A stretch of DNA of 64,000 nt, taken from NCBI GenBank assembly GCA_040954595.2, contig CM082597.2, positions 10,230,001-10,294,000 on the forward strand, given 5' to 3'. How positions within the stretch are numbered: the first letter of the stretch is position 1; the number at the start of each line of letters is the position of its first letter. Under the pieces are notes generated by a model. That model did not search any database. It was not told where the DNA came from and saw only the letters and a program-made list of their open reading frames with translations. The position numbers and the translations under genes are program-made. The DNA is from Balanoglossus misakiensis (taxonomy: Eukaryota > Hemichordata). Positions 19,066 to 31,218 of the stretch are shown in pieces.

Positions 19066-21487
19066 CTGTCTGCTGGTGCTTCTAGTTGAGTGTGCATCAA
19101 TTTCACATACCATGTCTAATGTACATATATACATGCTATCACAATATACATATACCATTCAAAAATTAACTTCTTTGCATAAATTATGGCTATTTTAATG
19201 AGCACCTTAAACAGCCTAATTTCCAAACCTTTCTGCCTATGAAATGTTTGTCTGCTGCCATTTCAAATTGAGTGTGCATCCAACTCACATACCAGCTTTG
19301 ATACACACATATCCACTCTATAAGACTGTACAGGTCTCATCAAATAATTAACTTCTTTGCATAAATTATGCTCATTTTAATAATCACCTGCATAGACATA
19401 TGTAGCAGTTTACCACATAATATACCACTGTCTGCTGGTACTTCTAGTTGAGTGTGCATCCAACTCACATGCCAGCTTTGATACACACATATCCACTCTA
19501 TAAGACTGTACAAGTCTCATCAAATAATTAACTTCTTTGCATAAATTATGCTCATTTTAATAATCACCTGCATAGACATATATTGCAGTTTACCACATAA
19601 TATACCAGTCTGCTGGTGCTTCTAGTTGAGTGTGCATCCAACTCACATACCAGCTTTGATACACACATATCCACTCTATAAGTCTGTACAAGTCGCATCA
19701 AATAATTAACTTCTTTGCATAAATTATGCTCATTTTAATAATCACCTGCATAGACATATGTAGCAGTTTACCACATAATATACCACTGTCTGCTGGTGCT
19801 TCTAGTTGAGTGTGCATCCAACTCACATACCAGCTTTGATACACACATATCCACTCTATAAGTCTGTACAAGTCGCATCAAATAATTAACTTCTTTGCAT
19901 AAATTATGCTCATTTTAATAATCACCTGCATAGACATATGTAGCAGTTTACCACATAATATACCACTGTCTGCTGGTGCTTCTAGTTGAGTGTGCATCCA
20001 ACTCACATACCAGCTTTGATACACACATATCCACTCTATAAGTCTGTACAAGTCGCATCAAATAATTAACTTCTTTGCATAAATTATGCTCATTTTAATA
20101 ATCACCTGCATAGACATATGTAGCAGTTTACCACATAATATACCACTGTCTGCTGGTGCTTCTAGTTGAGTGTGCATCCAACTCACATACCAGCTTTGAT
20201 ACACACATATCCACTCTATAAGTCTGTACAAGTCGCATCAAATAATTAACTTCTTTGCATAAATTATGCTCATTTTAATAATCACCTGCATAGACATATG
20301 TAGCAGTTTACCACATAATATACCACTGTCTGCTGGTGCTTCTAGTTGAGTGTGCATCCAACTCACATACCAGCTTTGATACACACATATCCACTCTATA
20401 AGACTGTACAAGTCTCATCAAATAAGTAACTTCTTTGCATAAATTATGCTCATTTTAATAATCACCTGCATAGACATATATTGCAGTTTACCACATAATA
20501 TACCAGTCTGCTGGTGCTTCTAGTTGAGTGTGCATCCAACTCACATACCAGCTTTGATACACACATATCCACTCTATAAGTCTGTACAAGTCTCATCAAA
20601 TAAATAACTTCTTTGCATAAATTATGCTCATTTTAATAATCACCTGCATAGACATATATAGCAGTTTAACACATAATATACCACTGTCTGCTGGTGCTTC
20701 TAGTTGAGTGTGCATCCAACTCACATGCCAGCTTTGATACACACATATCCACTCTATAAGACTGTACAAGTCTCATCAAATAATTAACTTCTTTGCATAA
20801 ATTATGCTCATTTTAATAATCACCTGCATAGACATATATAGCAGTTTAACACATAATATACCACTGTCTGCTGGTGCTTCTAGTTGAGTGTGCATCAATT
20901 TCACATACCATGTCTAATGCACATATATACATGCTATCACAATATACATATACCATTCAAAAATTAACTTCTTTGCATAAATTATGGCTATTTTAATGAG
21001 CACCTTAAACAGCCTAATTTCCAAACCTTTCTGCCTATGAAATGTTTGTCTGCTGCCATTTCAAATTGAGTGTGCATCCAGCTCACATACCAGGTTTGAT
21101 ACACACATATCCACTCTATAAGACTGTACAGGTCTCCTCAAATAATTAACTTCTTTGCATAAATTATGCTCATTTTAATAATCACCTGCATAGACATATA
21201 TAGCAGTTTACCACATAATATACCACTGTCTGCTGGTGCTTCTAGTTGAGTGTGCATCCAACTCACATACCAGCTTTGATACACACATATCCACTCTATA
21301 AGACTGTACAAGTCTCATCAAATAATTAACTTCTTTGCATAAATTATGCTCATTTTAATAATCACCTGCATAGACATATATAGCAGTTTACCACATAATA
21401 TACCACTGTCTGCTGGTGCTTCTAGTTGAGTGTGCATCCAACTCACATACCAGCTTTGATACACACATATCCACTCTATAAGTCTGT

Positions 21488-21512
21488 ACAAGTCATATCG
21501 ATACATATCGAT
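21488..21512. other. Breakpoint between satellite and 797 bp array
   Basis: The satellite monomer stops after GTACAAGTC. A short CATATCGATA is followed by CATATCGATTATTGG, the point at which a 797 bp unit is entered mid-exon (compare 22299). The duplicated CATATCGAT looks like a templated filler at an end-joining site. Confidence 0.75.
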
Positions 21513-22246
21513 TATTGGTACTCCACTTATTAGACTTTCCACTGTTTGTCAACAGCACTGCCAAGGAACTCCTGCCAGCCATCATTGATTGTCTGGATAG
21601 TAGTGCCCAGAGTGTCGTCAATGTAGCTTTACAACATCTACGCTAAACAAATCTCTTTTTTTTTGGCCTAACTTAATATATTTGTTTATTTCAGTGCTAT
21701 GAGCAATACTCCGTTGCGTTTACTGTCAGAGATGTATCTGCAACAACCCGATTTAATTCAGAGTGTCAGAAAAAGTGATTTGCTGGTCAAGAATGCAAAC
21801 AGTGTCAGTCAGAGTGTCTCACAGGTGAGAGATTTTTTCTTTTTTTTACACATGGGTTAGACGTGGGCATTGCAGAGAGGGCAGCACCAATTTCATAAAT
21901 GTACGTAGCAGTAAATACAGACTGCCTTTGCTTCCTTCCATATTTCATGCACACCGTGTAAGTAGACTTTACCTAATTTTGTCCCTTCTTTTCACCCAAT
22001 TTACTGTCTTTTCCTGATCTCCAACACAGACTATGGTTGCCACCATCTTGTCTGTTGTTAGGACAGCACACTGCCTTATTGTGTTGACTGTGTGCAGTTT
22101 TCGTAACCAGAGCCTCTAACCCAAACTATTATGCAGTTGTTACATATGATGCAAGTTGCCCATAAAATTACCTAACAATAAAATGTGGCTGTCGAACATT
22201 GGTCCCAACAATAACGACAAACACAATACGATAGAATTTTTACTCA

Positions 22247-22441
22247 ATGACTTTCTGGCCTCATTTTCGCATCGTCTTGGAAGGGCAAATGAAAAAGGCA
22301 TATCGATTATTGGTACTCCACTTATTAGACTTTCCACTGTTTGTCAACAGCACTGCCAAGGAACTCCTGCCAGCCATCATTGATTGTCTGGATAGTAGTG
22401 CCCAGAGTGTCGTCAATGTAGCTTTACAACATCTACGCTAA
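22247..22441 (+). pseudogene. Exon-like stretch A, representative unit (INTS1-like, degenerate)
   Basis: Translation runs from MTFWPHFRIVLEG through AYRLLVLHLLDFPLF and KELLPAIIDCLDSSAQSVV to NVALQHLR and a TAA at 22439-22441. The pattern is amphipathic and helical, as in HEAT-type solenoids. From memory, vertebrate INTS1 has a related LP..LSCC...SV..V.EHL stretch just upstream of its LYLQRPEL segment, the same order as A then B here. There is no GT donor after the helical stretch, and the frame ends in a stop, so the native exon end is missing or altered. A second overlapping frame (22156-22383, IEFLLNDFLASFSHRLG) is also open, which may mean an old frameshift near GGAAGGGCAAATG. All units carry this stretch with minor changes. 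Confidence 0.45.
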
Positions 22442-22490
22442 ACAAATCTCTTTTTTTTTTGGCCTAACTTAATATATTTGTTTATTTCAG

Positions 22491-22620
22491 TGCTATGAGC
22501 AATACTCCGTTGTGTTTACTGTCAGAGATGTATCTGCAACAACCCGATTTAATTCAGAGTGTCAGAAAAAGTGACTTGCTGGTCAAGAATGCAAACAGTG
22601 TCAGTCAGAGTGTCTCACAG
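22491..22620 (+). pseudogene. INTS1-like: Exon B, representative unit: INTS1-like internal exon with both splice sites
   Basis: A 130 bp exon after TTGTTTATTTCAG and before GTGAGAG. In phase it reads MSNTPLRLLSEMYLQQPDL, then IQSVRKSDLLVKNANSVSQSVSQ. RLLSEMYLQQPDL resembles, from memory, LLLQLYLQRPEL in the C-terminal solenoid of Integrator complex subunit 1, the scaffold of the nuclear complex that cleaves snRNA and attenuates nascent transcripts. Its length is one base over a multiple of three, so successive copies spliced together would change frame. Most units keep it intact. Units near 31330, 32930 and 33730 lost two bases (TTCAGTGTCAG instead of TTCAGAGTGTCAG) and are frameshifted. The identity rests on a short motif plus the order of A and B. 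Confidence 0.5.
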
Positions 22621-22826
22621 GTGAGAGATTTTTTCTTTTTTTTTACACACGGGTTAGACGTGGGCATTGCAGAGAGGGCAGCACCAATTTCATAAATGTA
22701 CGTAGCAGTAAATACAGACTGCCTTTGCTTCCTTCCATATTTCATGCACACCGTGTAAGTAGACTTTACCTAATTTTGTCCCTTCTTTTCACCCAATTTA
22801 CTGTCTTTTCCTGATCTCCAACACAG

Positions 22827-22915
22827 ACTATGGTTGCCACCATCTTGTCTGTTGTTAGGACAGCACACTGCCTTATTGTGTTGACTGTGTGCAGTTTTTG
22901 TAACCAGAGCCTCTA
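22827..22915 (+). pseudogene. Exon-like stretch C, representative unit
   Basis: Follows an acceptor-like CTCCAACACAG (ends 22826). In phase with exon B it reads TMVATILSVVRTAHCLIVLTVC, ending in a TAA. A weak GTAACC donor lies at 22900. It may be the start of the next native exon, truncated by the repeat boundary, or readable by chance. I could not match it to INTS1 with confidence. Confidence 0.25.
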
Positions 22916-25900
22916 ACCCTAACTATTATGCAGTTGTTACATATGATGCAAGTTGCCCATAAAATTACCTAACAATAAAATGTGGCTGTCGAACATTGGT
23001 CCCAACAATAACGACAAACACAATACGATAGAATTTTTACTCAATGACTTTCTGGCCTCATTTTCGCATCGTCTTGGAAGGGCAAATGAAAAAGGCATAT
23101 CGATTATTGGTACTCCACTTATTAGACTTTCCACTGTTTGTCAACAGCACTGCCAAGGAACTCCTGCCAGCCATCATTGATTGTCTGGATAGTAGTGCCC
23201 AGAGTGTCGTCAATGTAGCTTTACAACATCTACGCTAAACAAATCTCTTTATCTTTTGGCCTAACTTAATATATTTGTTTATTTCAGTGCTATGAGCAAT
23301 ACTCCGTTGCGTTTACTGTCAGAGATGTATCTGCAACAACCCGATTTAATTCAGAGTGTCAGAAAAAGTGACTTGCTGGTCAAGAATGCAAACAGTGTCA
23401 GTCAGAGTGTCTCACAGGTGAGAGATTTTTTCTTTTTTTTTTACACACGGGTTAGACGTGGGCATTGCAGAGAGGGCAGCACCAATTTCATAAATGTACG
23501 TAGCAGTAAATACAGACTGCCTTTGCTTCCTTCCATATTTCATGCACACCGTGTAAGTAGACTTTACCTAATTTTGTCCCTTCTTTTCACCCAATTTACT
23601 GTCTTTTCCTGATCTCCAACACAGACTATGGTTGCCACCATCTTGTCTGTTGTTAGGACAGCACACTGCCTTATTGTGTTGACTGTGTGCAGTTTTTGTA
23701 ACCAGAGCCTCTAACCCTAACTATTATGCAGTTGTTACATATGATGCAAGTTGCCCATAAAATTACCTAACAATAAAATGTGGCTGTCGAACATTGGTCC
23801 CAACAATAACGACAAACACAATACGATAGAATTTTTACTCAATGACTTTCTGGCCTCATTTTCGCATCGTCTTGGAAGGGCAAATGAAAAAGGCATATCG
23901 ATTATTGGTACTCCACTTATTAGACTTTCCACTGTTTGTCAACAGCACTGCCAAGGAACTCCTGCCAGCCATCATTGATTGTCTGGATAGTAGTGCCCAG
24001 AGTGTCGTCAATGTAGCTTTACAACATCTACGCTAAACAAATCTCTTTATCTTTTGGCCTAACTTAATATATTTGTTTATTTCAGTGCTATGAGCAATAC
24101 TCCGTTGTGTTTACTGTCAGAGATGTATCTGCAACAACCCGATTTAATTCAGAGTGTCAGAAAAAGTGACTTGCTGGTCAAGAATGCAAACAGTGTCAGT
24201 CAGAGTGTCTCACAGGTGAGAGATTTTTTCTTTTTTTTTACACACGGGTTAGACGTGGGCATTGCAGAGAGGGCAGCACCAATTTCATAAATGTACGTAG
24301 CAGTAAATACAGACTGCCTTTGCTTCCTTCCATATTTCATGCACACCGTGTAAGTAGACTTTACCTAATTTTGTCCCTTCTTTTCACCCAATTTACTGTC
24401 TTTTCCTGATCTCCAACACAGACTATGGTTGCCACCATCTTGTCTGTTGTTAGGACAGCACACTGCCTTATTGTGTTGACTGTGTGCAGTTTTTGTAACC
24501 AGAGCCTCTAACCCTAACTATTATGCAGTTGTTACATATGATGCAAGTTGCCCATAAAATTACCTAACAATAAAATGTGGCTGTCGAACATTGGTCCCAA
24601 CAATAACGACAAACACAATACGATAGAATTTTTACTCAATGACTTTCTGGCCTCATTTTCGCATCGTCTTGGAAGGGCAAATGAAAAAGGCATATCGATT
24701 ATTGGTACTCCACTTATTAGACTTTCCACTGTTTGTCAACAGCACTGCCAAGGAACTCCTGCCAGCCATCATTGATTGTCTGGATAGTAGTGCCCAGAGT
24801 GTCGTCAATGTAGCTTTACAACATCTACGCTAAACAAATCTCTTTTTTTTTTGGCCTAACTTAATATATTTGTTTATTTCAGTGCTATGAGCAATACTCC
24901 GTTGTGTTTACTGTCAGAGATGTATCTGCAACAACCCGATTTAATTCAGAGTGTCAGAAAAAGTGACTTGCTGGTCAAGAATGCAAACAGTGTCAGTCAG
25001 AGTGTCTCACAGGTGAGAGATTTTTTCTTTTTTTTTACACACGGGTTAGACGTGGGCATTGCAGAGAGGGCAGCACCAATTTCATAAATGTACGTAGCAG
25101 TAAATACAGACTGCCTTTGCTTCCTTCCATATTTCATGCACACCGTGTAAGCAGACTTTACCTAATTTTGTCCCTTCTTTTCACCCAATTTACTGTCTTT
25201 TCCTGATCTCCAACACAGACTATGGTTGCCACCATCTTGTCTGTTGTTAGGACAGCACACTGCCTTATTGTGTTGACTGTGTGCAGTTTTTGTAACCAGA
25301 GCCTCTAACCCTAACTATTATGCAGTTGTTACATATGATGCAAGTTGCCCATAAAATTACCTAACAATAAAATGTGGCTGTCGAACATTGGTCCCAACAA
25401 TAACGACAAACACAATACGATAGAATTTTTACTCAATGACTTTCTGGCCTCATTTTCGCATCGTCTTGGAAGGGCAAATGAAAAAGGAATATCGATTATT
25501 GGTACTCCACTTATTAGACTTTCCACTGTTTGTCAACAGCACTGCCAAGGAACTCCTGCCAGCCATCATTGATTGTCTGGATAGTAGTGCCCAGAGTGTC
25601 GTCAATGTAGCTTTACAACATCTACGCTAAACAAATCTCTTTTTTTTTTTGGCCTAACTTAATATATTTGTTTATTTCAGTGCTATGAGCAATACTCCGT
25701 TGCGTTTACTGTCAGAGATGTATCTGCAACAACCCGATTTAATTCAGAGTGTCAGAAAAAGTGACTTGCTGGTCAAGAATGCAAACAGTGACAGTCAGAG
25801 TGTCTCACAGGTGAGAGATTTTTTCTTTTTTTTTACACACGGGTTAGACGTGGGCATTGCAGAGAGGGCAGCACCAATTTCATAAATGTACGTAGCAGTA

Positions 25901-26283
25901 AATACAGACTGCCTTTGCTTCCTTCCATATTTCATGCACACCGTGTAAGTAGACTTTACCTAATTTTGTCCCTTCTTTTCACCCAATTTACTGTCTTTTC
26001 CTGATCTCCAACACAGACTATGGTTGCCACCATCTTGTCTGTTGTTAGGACAGCACACTGCCTTATTGTGTTGACTGTGTGCAGTTTTTGTAACAAGAGC
26101 CTCTAACCGTAACCCTAACTATTATGCAGTTGTTACATAGGATGCAAGTTGCCCATAAAATTACCTAACAATAAAATGTGGCTGTCGAACATTGGTCCCA
26201 ACAATAACGACAAACACAATACGATAGAATTTTTACTCAATGACTTTCTGGCCTCATTTTCGCATCGTCTTGGAAGGGCAAAT

Positions 26284-29200
26284 GAAAAAGGCATATCGAT
26301 TATTGGTACTCCACTTATTAGACTTTCCACTGTTTGTCAACAGCACTGCCAAGGAACTCCTGCCAGCCATCATTGATTGTCTGGATAGTAGTGCCCAGAG
26401 TGTCGTCAATGTAGCTTTACAACATCTACGCTAAACAAATCTCTTTTTTTTTGGCCTAACTTAATATATTTGTTTATTTCAGTGCTATGAGCAATACTCC
26501 GTTGCGTTTACTGTCAGAGATGTATCTGCAACAACCCGATTTAATTCAGAGTGTCAGAAAAAGTGATTTGCTGGTCAAGAATGCAAACAGTGTCAGTCAG
26601 AGTGTCTCACAGGTGAGAGATTTTTTCTTTTTTTTTACACACGGGTTAGACGTGGGCATTGCAGAGAGGGCAGCACCAATTTCATAAATGTACGTAGCAG
26701 TAAATACAGACTGCCTTTGCTTCCTTCCATATTTCATGCACACCGTGTAAGTAGACTTTACCTAATTTTGTCCCTTCTTTTCACCCAATTTACTGTCTTT
26801 TCCTGATCTCCAACACAGACTATGGTTGCCACCATCTTGTCTGTTGTTAGGACAGCACACTGCCTTATTGTGTTGACTGTGTGCAGTTTTCGTAACCAGA
26901 GCCTCTAACCCAAACTATTATGCAGTTGTTACATATGATGCAAGTTGCCCATAAAATTACCTAACAATAAAATGTGGCTGTCGAACATTGGTCCCAACAA
27001 TAACGACAAACACAATACGATAGAATTTTTACTCAATGACTTTCTGGCCTCATTTTCGCATCGTCTTGGAAGGGCAAATGAAAAAGGCATATCGATTATT
27101 GGTACTCCACTTATTAGACTTTCCACTGTTTGTCAACAGCACTGCCAAGGAACTCCTGCCAGCCATCATTGATTGTCTGGATAGTAGTGCCCAGAGTGTC
27201 GTCAATGTAGCTTTACAACATCTACGCTAAACAAATCTCTTTTTTTTTTGGCCTAACTTAATATATTTGTTTATTTCAGTGCTATGAGCAATACTCCGTT
27301 GTGTTTACTGTCAGAGATGTATCTGCAACAACCCGATTTAATTCAGAGTGTCAGAAAAAGTGACTTGCTGGTCAAGAATGCAAACAGTGTCAGTCAGAGT
27401 GTCTCACAGGTGAGAGATTTTTTCTTTTTTTTTACACACGGGTTAGACGTGGGCATTGCAGAGAGGGCAGCACCAATTTCATAAATGTACGTAGCAGTAA
27501 ATACAGACTGCCTTTGCTTCCTTCCATATTTCATGCACACCGTGTAAGTAGACTTTACCTAATTTTGTCCCTTCTTTTCACCCAATTTACTGTCTTTTCC
27601 TGATCTCCAACACAGACTATGGTTGCCACCATCTTGTCTGTTGTTAGGACAGCACACTGCCTTATTGTGTTGACTGTGTGCAGTTTTTGTAACCAGAGCC
27701 TCTAACCCTAACTATTATGCAGTTGTTACATATGATGCAAGTTGCCCATAAAATTACCTAACAATAAAATGTGGCTGTCGAACATTGGTCCCAACAATAA
27801 CGACAAACACAATACGATAGAATTTTTACTCAATGACTTTCTGGCCTCATTTTCGCATCGTCTTGGAAGGGCAAATGAAAAAGGCATATCGATTATTGGT
27901 ACTCCACTTATTAGACTTTCCACTGTTTGTCAACAGCACTGCCAAGGAACTCCTGCCAGCCATCATTGATTGTCTGGATAGTAGTGCCCAGAGTGTCGTC
28001 AATGTAGCTTTACAACATCTACGCTAAACAAATCTCTTTATCTTTTGGCCTAACTTAATATATTTGTTTATTTCAGTGCTATGAGCAATACTCCGTTGCG
28101 TTTACTGTCAGAGATGTATCTGCAACAACCCGATTTAATTCAGAGTGTCAGAAAAAGTGACTTGCTGGTCAAGAATGCAAACAGTGTCAGTCAGAGTGTC
28201 TCACAGGTGAGAGATTTTTTCTTTTTTTTTTACACACGGGTTAGACGTGGGCATTGCAGAGAGGGCAGCACCAATTTCATAAATGTACGTAGCAGTAAAT
28301 ACAGACTGCCTTTGCTTCCTTCCATATTTCATGCACACCGTGTAAGTAGACTTTACCTAATTTTGTCCCTTCTTTTCACCCAATTTACTGTCTTTTCCTG
28401 ATCTCCAACACAGACTATGGTTGCCACCATCTTGTCTGTTGTTAGGACAGCACACTGCCTTATTGTGTTGACTGTGTGCAGTTTTTGTAACCAGAGCCTC
28501 TAACCCTAACTATTATGCAGTTGTTACATATGATGCAAGTTGCCCATAAAATTACCTAACAATAAAATGTGGCTGTCGAACATTGGTCCCAACAATAACG
28601 ACAAACACAATACGATAGAATTTTTACTCAATGACTTTCTGGCCTCATTTTCGCATCGTCTTGGAAGGGCAAATGAAAAAGGCATATCGATTATTGGTAC
28701 TCCACTTATTAGACTTTCCACTGTTTGTCAACAGCACTGCCAAGGAACTCCTGCCAGCCATCATTGATTGTCTGGATAGTAGTGCCCAGAGTGTCGTCAA
28801 TGTAGCTTTACAACATCTACGCTAAACAAATCTCTTTATCTTTTGGCCTAACTTAATATATTTGTTTATTTCAGTGCTATGAGCAATACTCCGTTGTGTT
28901 TACTGTCAGAGATGTATCTGCAACAACCCGATTTAATTCAGAGTGTCAGAAAAAGTGACTTGCTGGTCAAGAATGCAAACAGTGTCAGTCAGAGTGTCTC
29001 ACAGGTGAGAGATTTTTTCTTTTTTTTTACACACGGGTTAGACGTGGGCATTGCAGAGAGGGCAGCACCAATTTCATAAATGTACGTAGCAGTAAATACA
29101 GACTGCCTTTGCTTCCTTCCATATTTCATGCACACCGTGTAAGTAGACTTTACCTAATTTTGTCCCTTCTTTTCACCCAATTTACTGTCTTTTCCTGATC

Positions 29201-31218
29201 TCCAACACAGACTATGGTTGCCACCATCTTGTCTGTTGTTAGGACAGCACACTGCCTTATTGTGTTGACTGTGTGCAGTTTTTGTAACCAGAGCCTCTAA
29301 CCCTAACTATTATGCAGTTGTTACATATGATGCAAGTTGCCCATAAAATTACCTAACAATAAAATGTGGCTGTCGAACATTGGTCCCAACAATAACGACA
29401 AACACAATACGATAGAATTTTTACTCAATGACTTTCTGGCCTCATTTTCGCATCGTCTTGGAAGGGCAAATGAAAAAGGCATATCGATTATTGGTACTCC
29501 ACTTATTAGACTTTCCACTGTTTGTCAACAGCACTGCCAAGGAACTCCTGCCAGCCATCATTGATTGTCTGGATAGTAGTGCCCAGAGTGTCGTCAATGT
29601 AGCTTTACAACATCTACGCTAAACAAATCTCTTTTTTTTTTGGCCTAACTTAATATATTTGTTTATTTCAGTGCTATGAGCAATACTCCGTTGTGTTTAC
29701 TGTCAGAGATGTATCTGCAACAACCCGATTTAATTCAGAGTGTCAGAAAAAGTGACTTGCTGGTCAAGAATGCAAACAGTGTCAGTCAGAGTGTCTCACA
29801 GGTGAGAGATTTTTTCTTTTTTTTTACACACGGGTTAGACGTGGGCATTGCAGAGAGGGCAGCACCAATTTCATAAATGTACGTAGCAGTAAATACAGAC
29901 TGCCTTTGCTTCCTTCCATATTTCATGCACACCGTGTAAGCAGACTTTACCTAATTTTGTCCCTTCTTTTCACCCAATTTACTGTCTTTTCCTGATCTCC
30001 AACACAGACTATGGTTGCCACCATCTTGTCTGTTGTTAGGACAGCACACTGCCTTATTGTGTTGACTGTGTGCAGTTTTTGTAACCAGAGCCTCTAACCC
30101 TAACTATTATGCAGTTGTTACATATGATGCAAGTTGCCCATAAAATTACCTAACAATAAAATGTGGCTGTCGAACATTGGTCCCAACAATAACGACAAAC
30201 ACAATACGATAGAATTTTTACTCAATGACTTTCTGGCCTCATTTTCGCATCGTCTTGGAAGGGCAAATGAAAAAGGAATATCGATTATTGGTACTCCACT
30301 TATTAGACTTTCCACTGTTTGTCAACAGCACTGCCAAGGAACTCCTGCCAGCCATCATTGATTGTCTGGATAGTAGTGCCCAGAGTGTCGTCAATGTAGC
30401 TTTACAACATCTACGCTAAACAAATCTCTTTTTTTTTTTGGCCTAACTTAATATATTTGTTTATTTCAGTGCTATGAGCAATACTCCGTTGCGTTTACTG
30501 TCAGAGATGTATCTGCAACAACCCGATTTAATTCAGAGTGTCAGAAAAAGTGACTTGCTGGTCAAGAATGCAAACAGTGACAGTCAGAGTGTCTCACAGG
30601 TGAGAGATTTTTTCTTTTTTTTTACACACGGGTTAGACGTGGGCATTGCAGAGAGGGCAGCACCAATTTCATAAATGTACGTAGCAGTAAATACAGACTG
30701 CCTTTGCTTCCTTCCATATTTCATGCACACCGTGTAAGTAGACTTTACCTAATTTTGTCCCTTCTTTTCACCCAATTTACTGTCTTTTCCTGATCTCCAA
30801 CACAGACTATGGTTGCCACCATCTTGTCTGTTGTTAGGACAGCACACTGCCTTATTGTGTTGACTGTGTGCAGTTTTTGTAACAAGAGCCTCTAACCGTA
30901 ACCCTAACTATTATGCAGTTGTTACATAGGATGCAAGTTGCCCATAAAATTACCTAACAATAAAATGTGGCTGTCGAACATTGGTCCCAACAATAACGAC
31001 AAACACAATACGATAGAATTTTTACTCAATGACTTTCTGGCCTCATTTTCGCATCGTCTTGGAAGGGCAAATGAAAAAGGCATATCGATTATTGGTACTC
31101 CACTTATTAGACTTTCCACTGTTTGTCAACAGCACTGCCAAGGAACTCCTGCCAGCCATCATTGATTGTCTGGATAGTAGTGCCCAGAGTGTCGTCAATG
31201 TAGCTTTACAACATCTAC
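26284..31218 (+). repeat. Higher-order block 2 (copy of block 1, offset 4789 bp)
   Basis: Repeats the variant order of block 1: GTGATTTGC at about 26566, TTTTCGTAACC at about 26889, GGAATATCG at about 30276, and the TAACCGTAACC unit at about 30894-30929. The match ends around 31218, where the T-tract becomes TTTATTTTTT and a unit with new substitutions follows (ENKARK and ALFSHR in translation near 31717-31960). Confidence 0.8.

Larger units (their letters stand above)
18059..21494. repeat. ~180 bp AT-rich satellite array with two monomer types
   Basis: About 17 monomers. Type A repeats at exactly 180 bp over 19774-20380 (landmarks TCTAGTTGAGTGTGCATCC at 19801, 19981, 20161 and 20341). It contains TAACTTCTTTGCATAAATT and ATGCTCATTTTAATAATCACC. 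Type B, starting near 18069, 19088 and 20887, shares the central TTAACTTCTTTGCATAAATTATG block but differs on both sides (CAATTTCACATACCATGTC, GAGCACCTTAAACAGCC). B monomers are separated by about 4 and 10 units, so the array has a higher-order pattern. It is interrupted by an insertion at about 18750-19065 and ends in a truncated monomer at 21494. No coding capacity. Confidence 0.93.
21504..26430 (+). repeat. Higher-order block 1 (six 797 bp units plus)
   Basis: Units here carry private variants that recur 4789 bp later in the same order: GTGATTTGC at about 21776, TTTTCGTAACC at about 22099, the GGAATATCG unit at about 25487, and the TAACCGTAACCCTAAC unit with ACATAGGATG near 26105-26140. 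The partner is the block at 26284-31218. Confidence 0.8.

Noticed and set aside
18749-19066. 105-codon minus-strand frame in the satellite
   Set aside because: It spans the inserted foldbacks; its two ends are translations of the two arms of the hairpin.
19774-20380. Regular 180 bp periodicity considered as a CRISPR-like array
   Set aside because: Whole monomers repeat with no unique spacers, in a clearly eukaryotic context. It is a satellite.
21318-21542. 74-codon minus-strand frame across the satellite/array joint
   Set aside because: Chimeric frame created by the breakpoint; no protein features.
22140-22337. 65-codon minus-strand frame repeated in nearly every 797 bp unit (MESLISGVPIIDMPF...)
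   Set aside because: Antisense to exon stretch A, with no independent features. Its repetition only reflects the tandem array.
26105-26120. TAACCGTAACCCTAAC in some 797 bp units, considered as a telomere repeat
   Set aside because: Only two or three TAACCC-like copies that vary by single bases between units (CTCTAACCCAAAC elsewhere). Too short to indicate a telomere.
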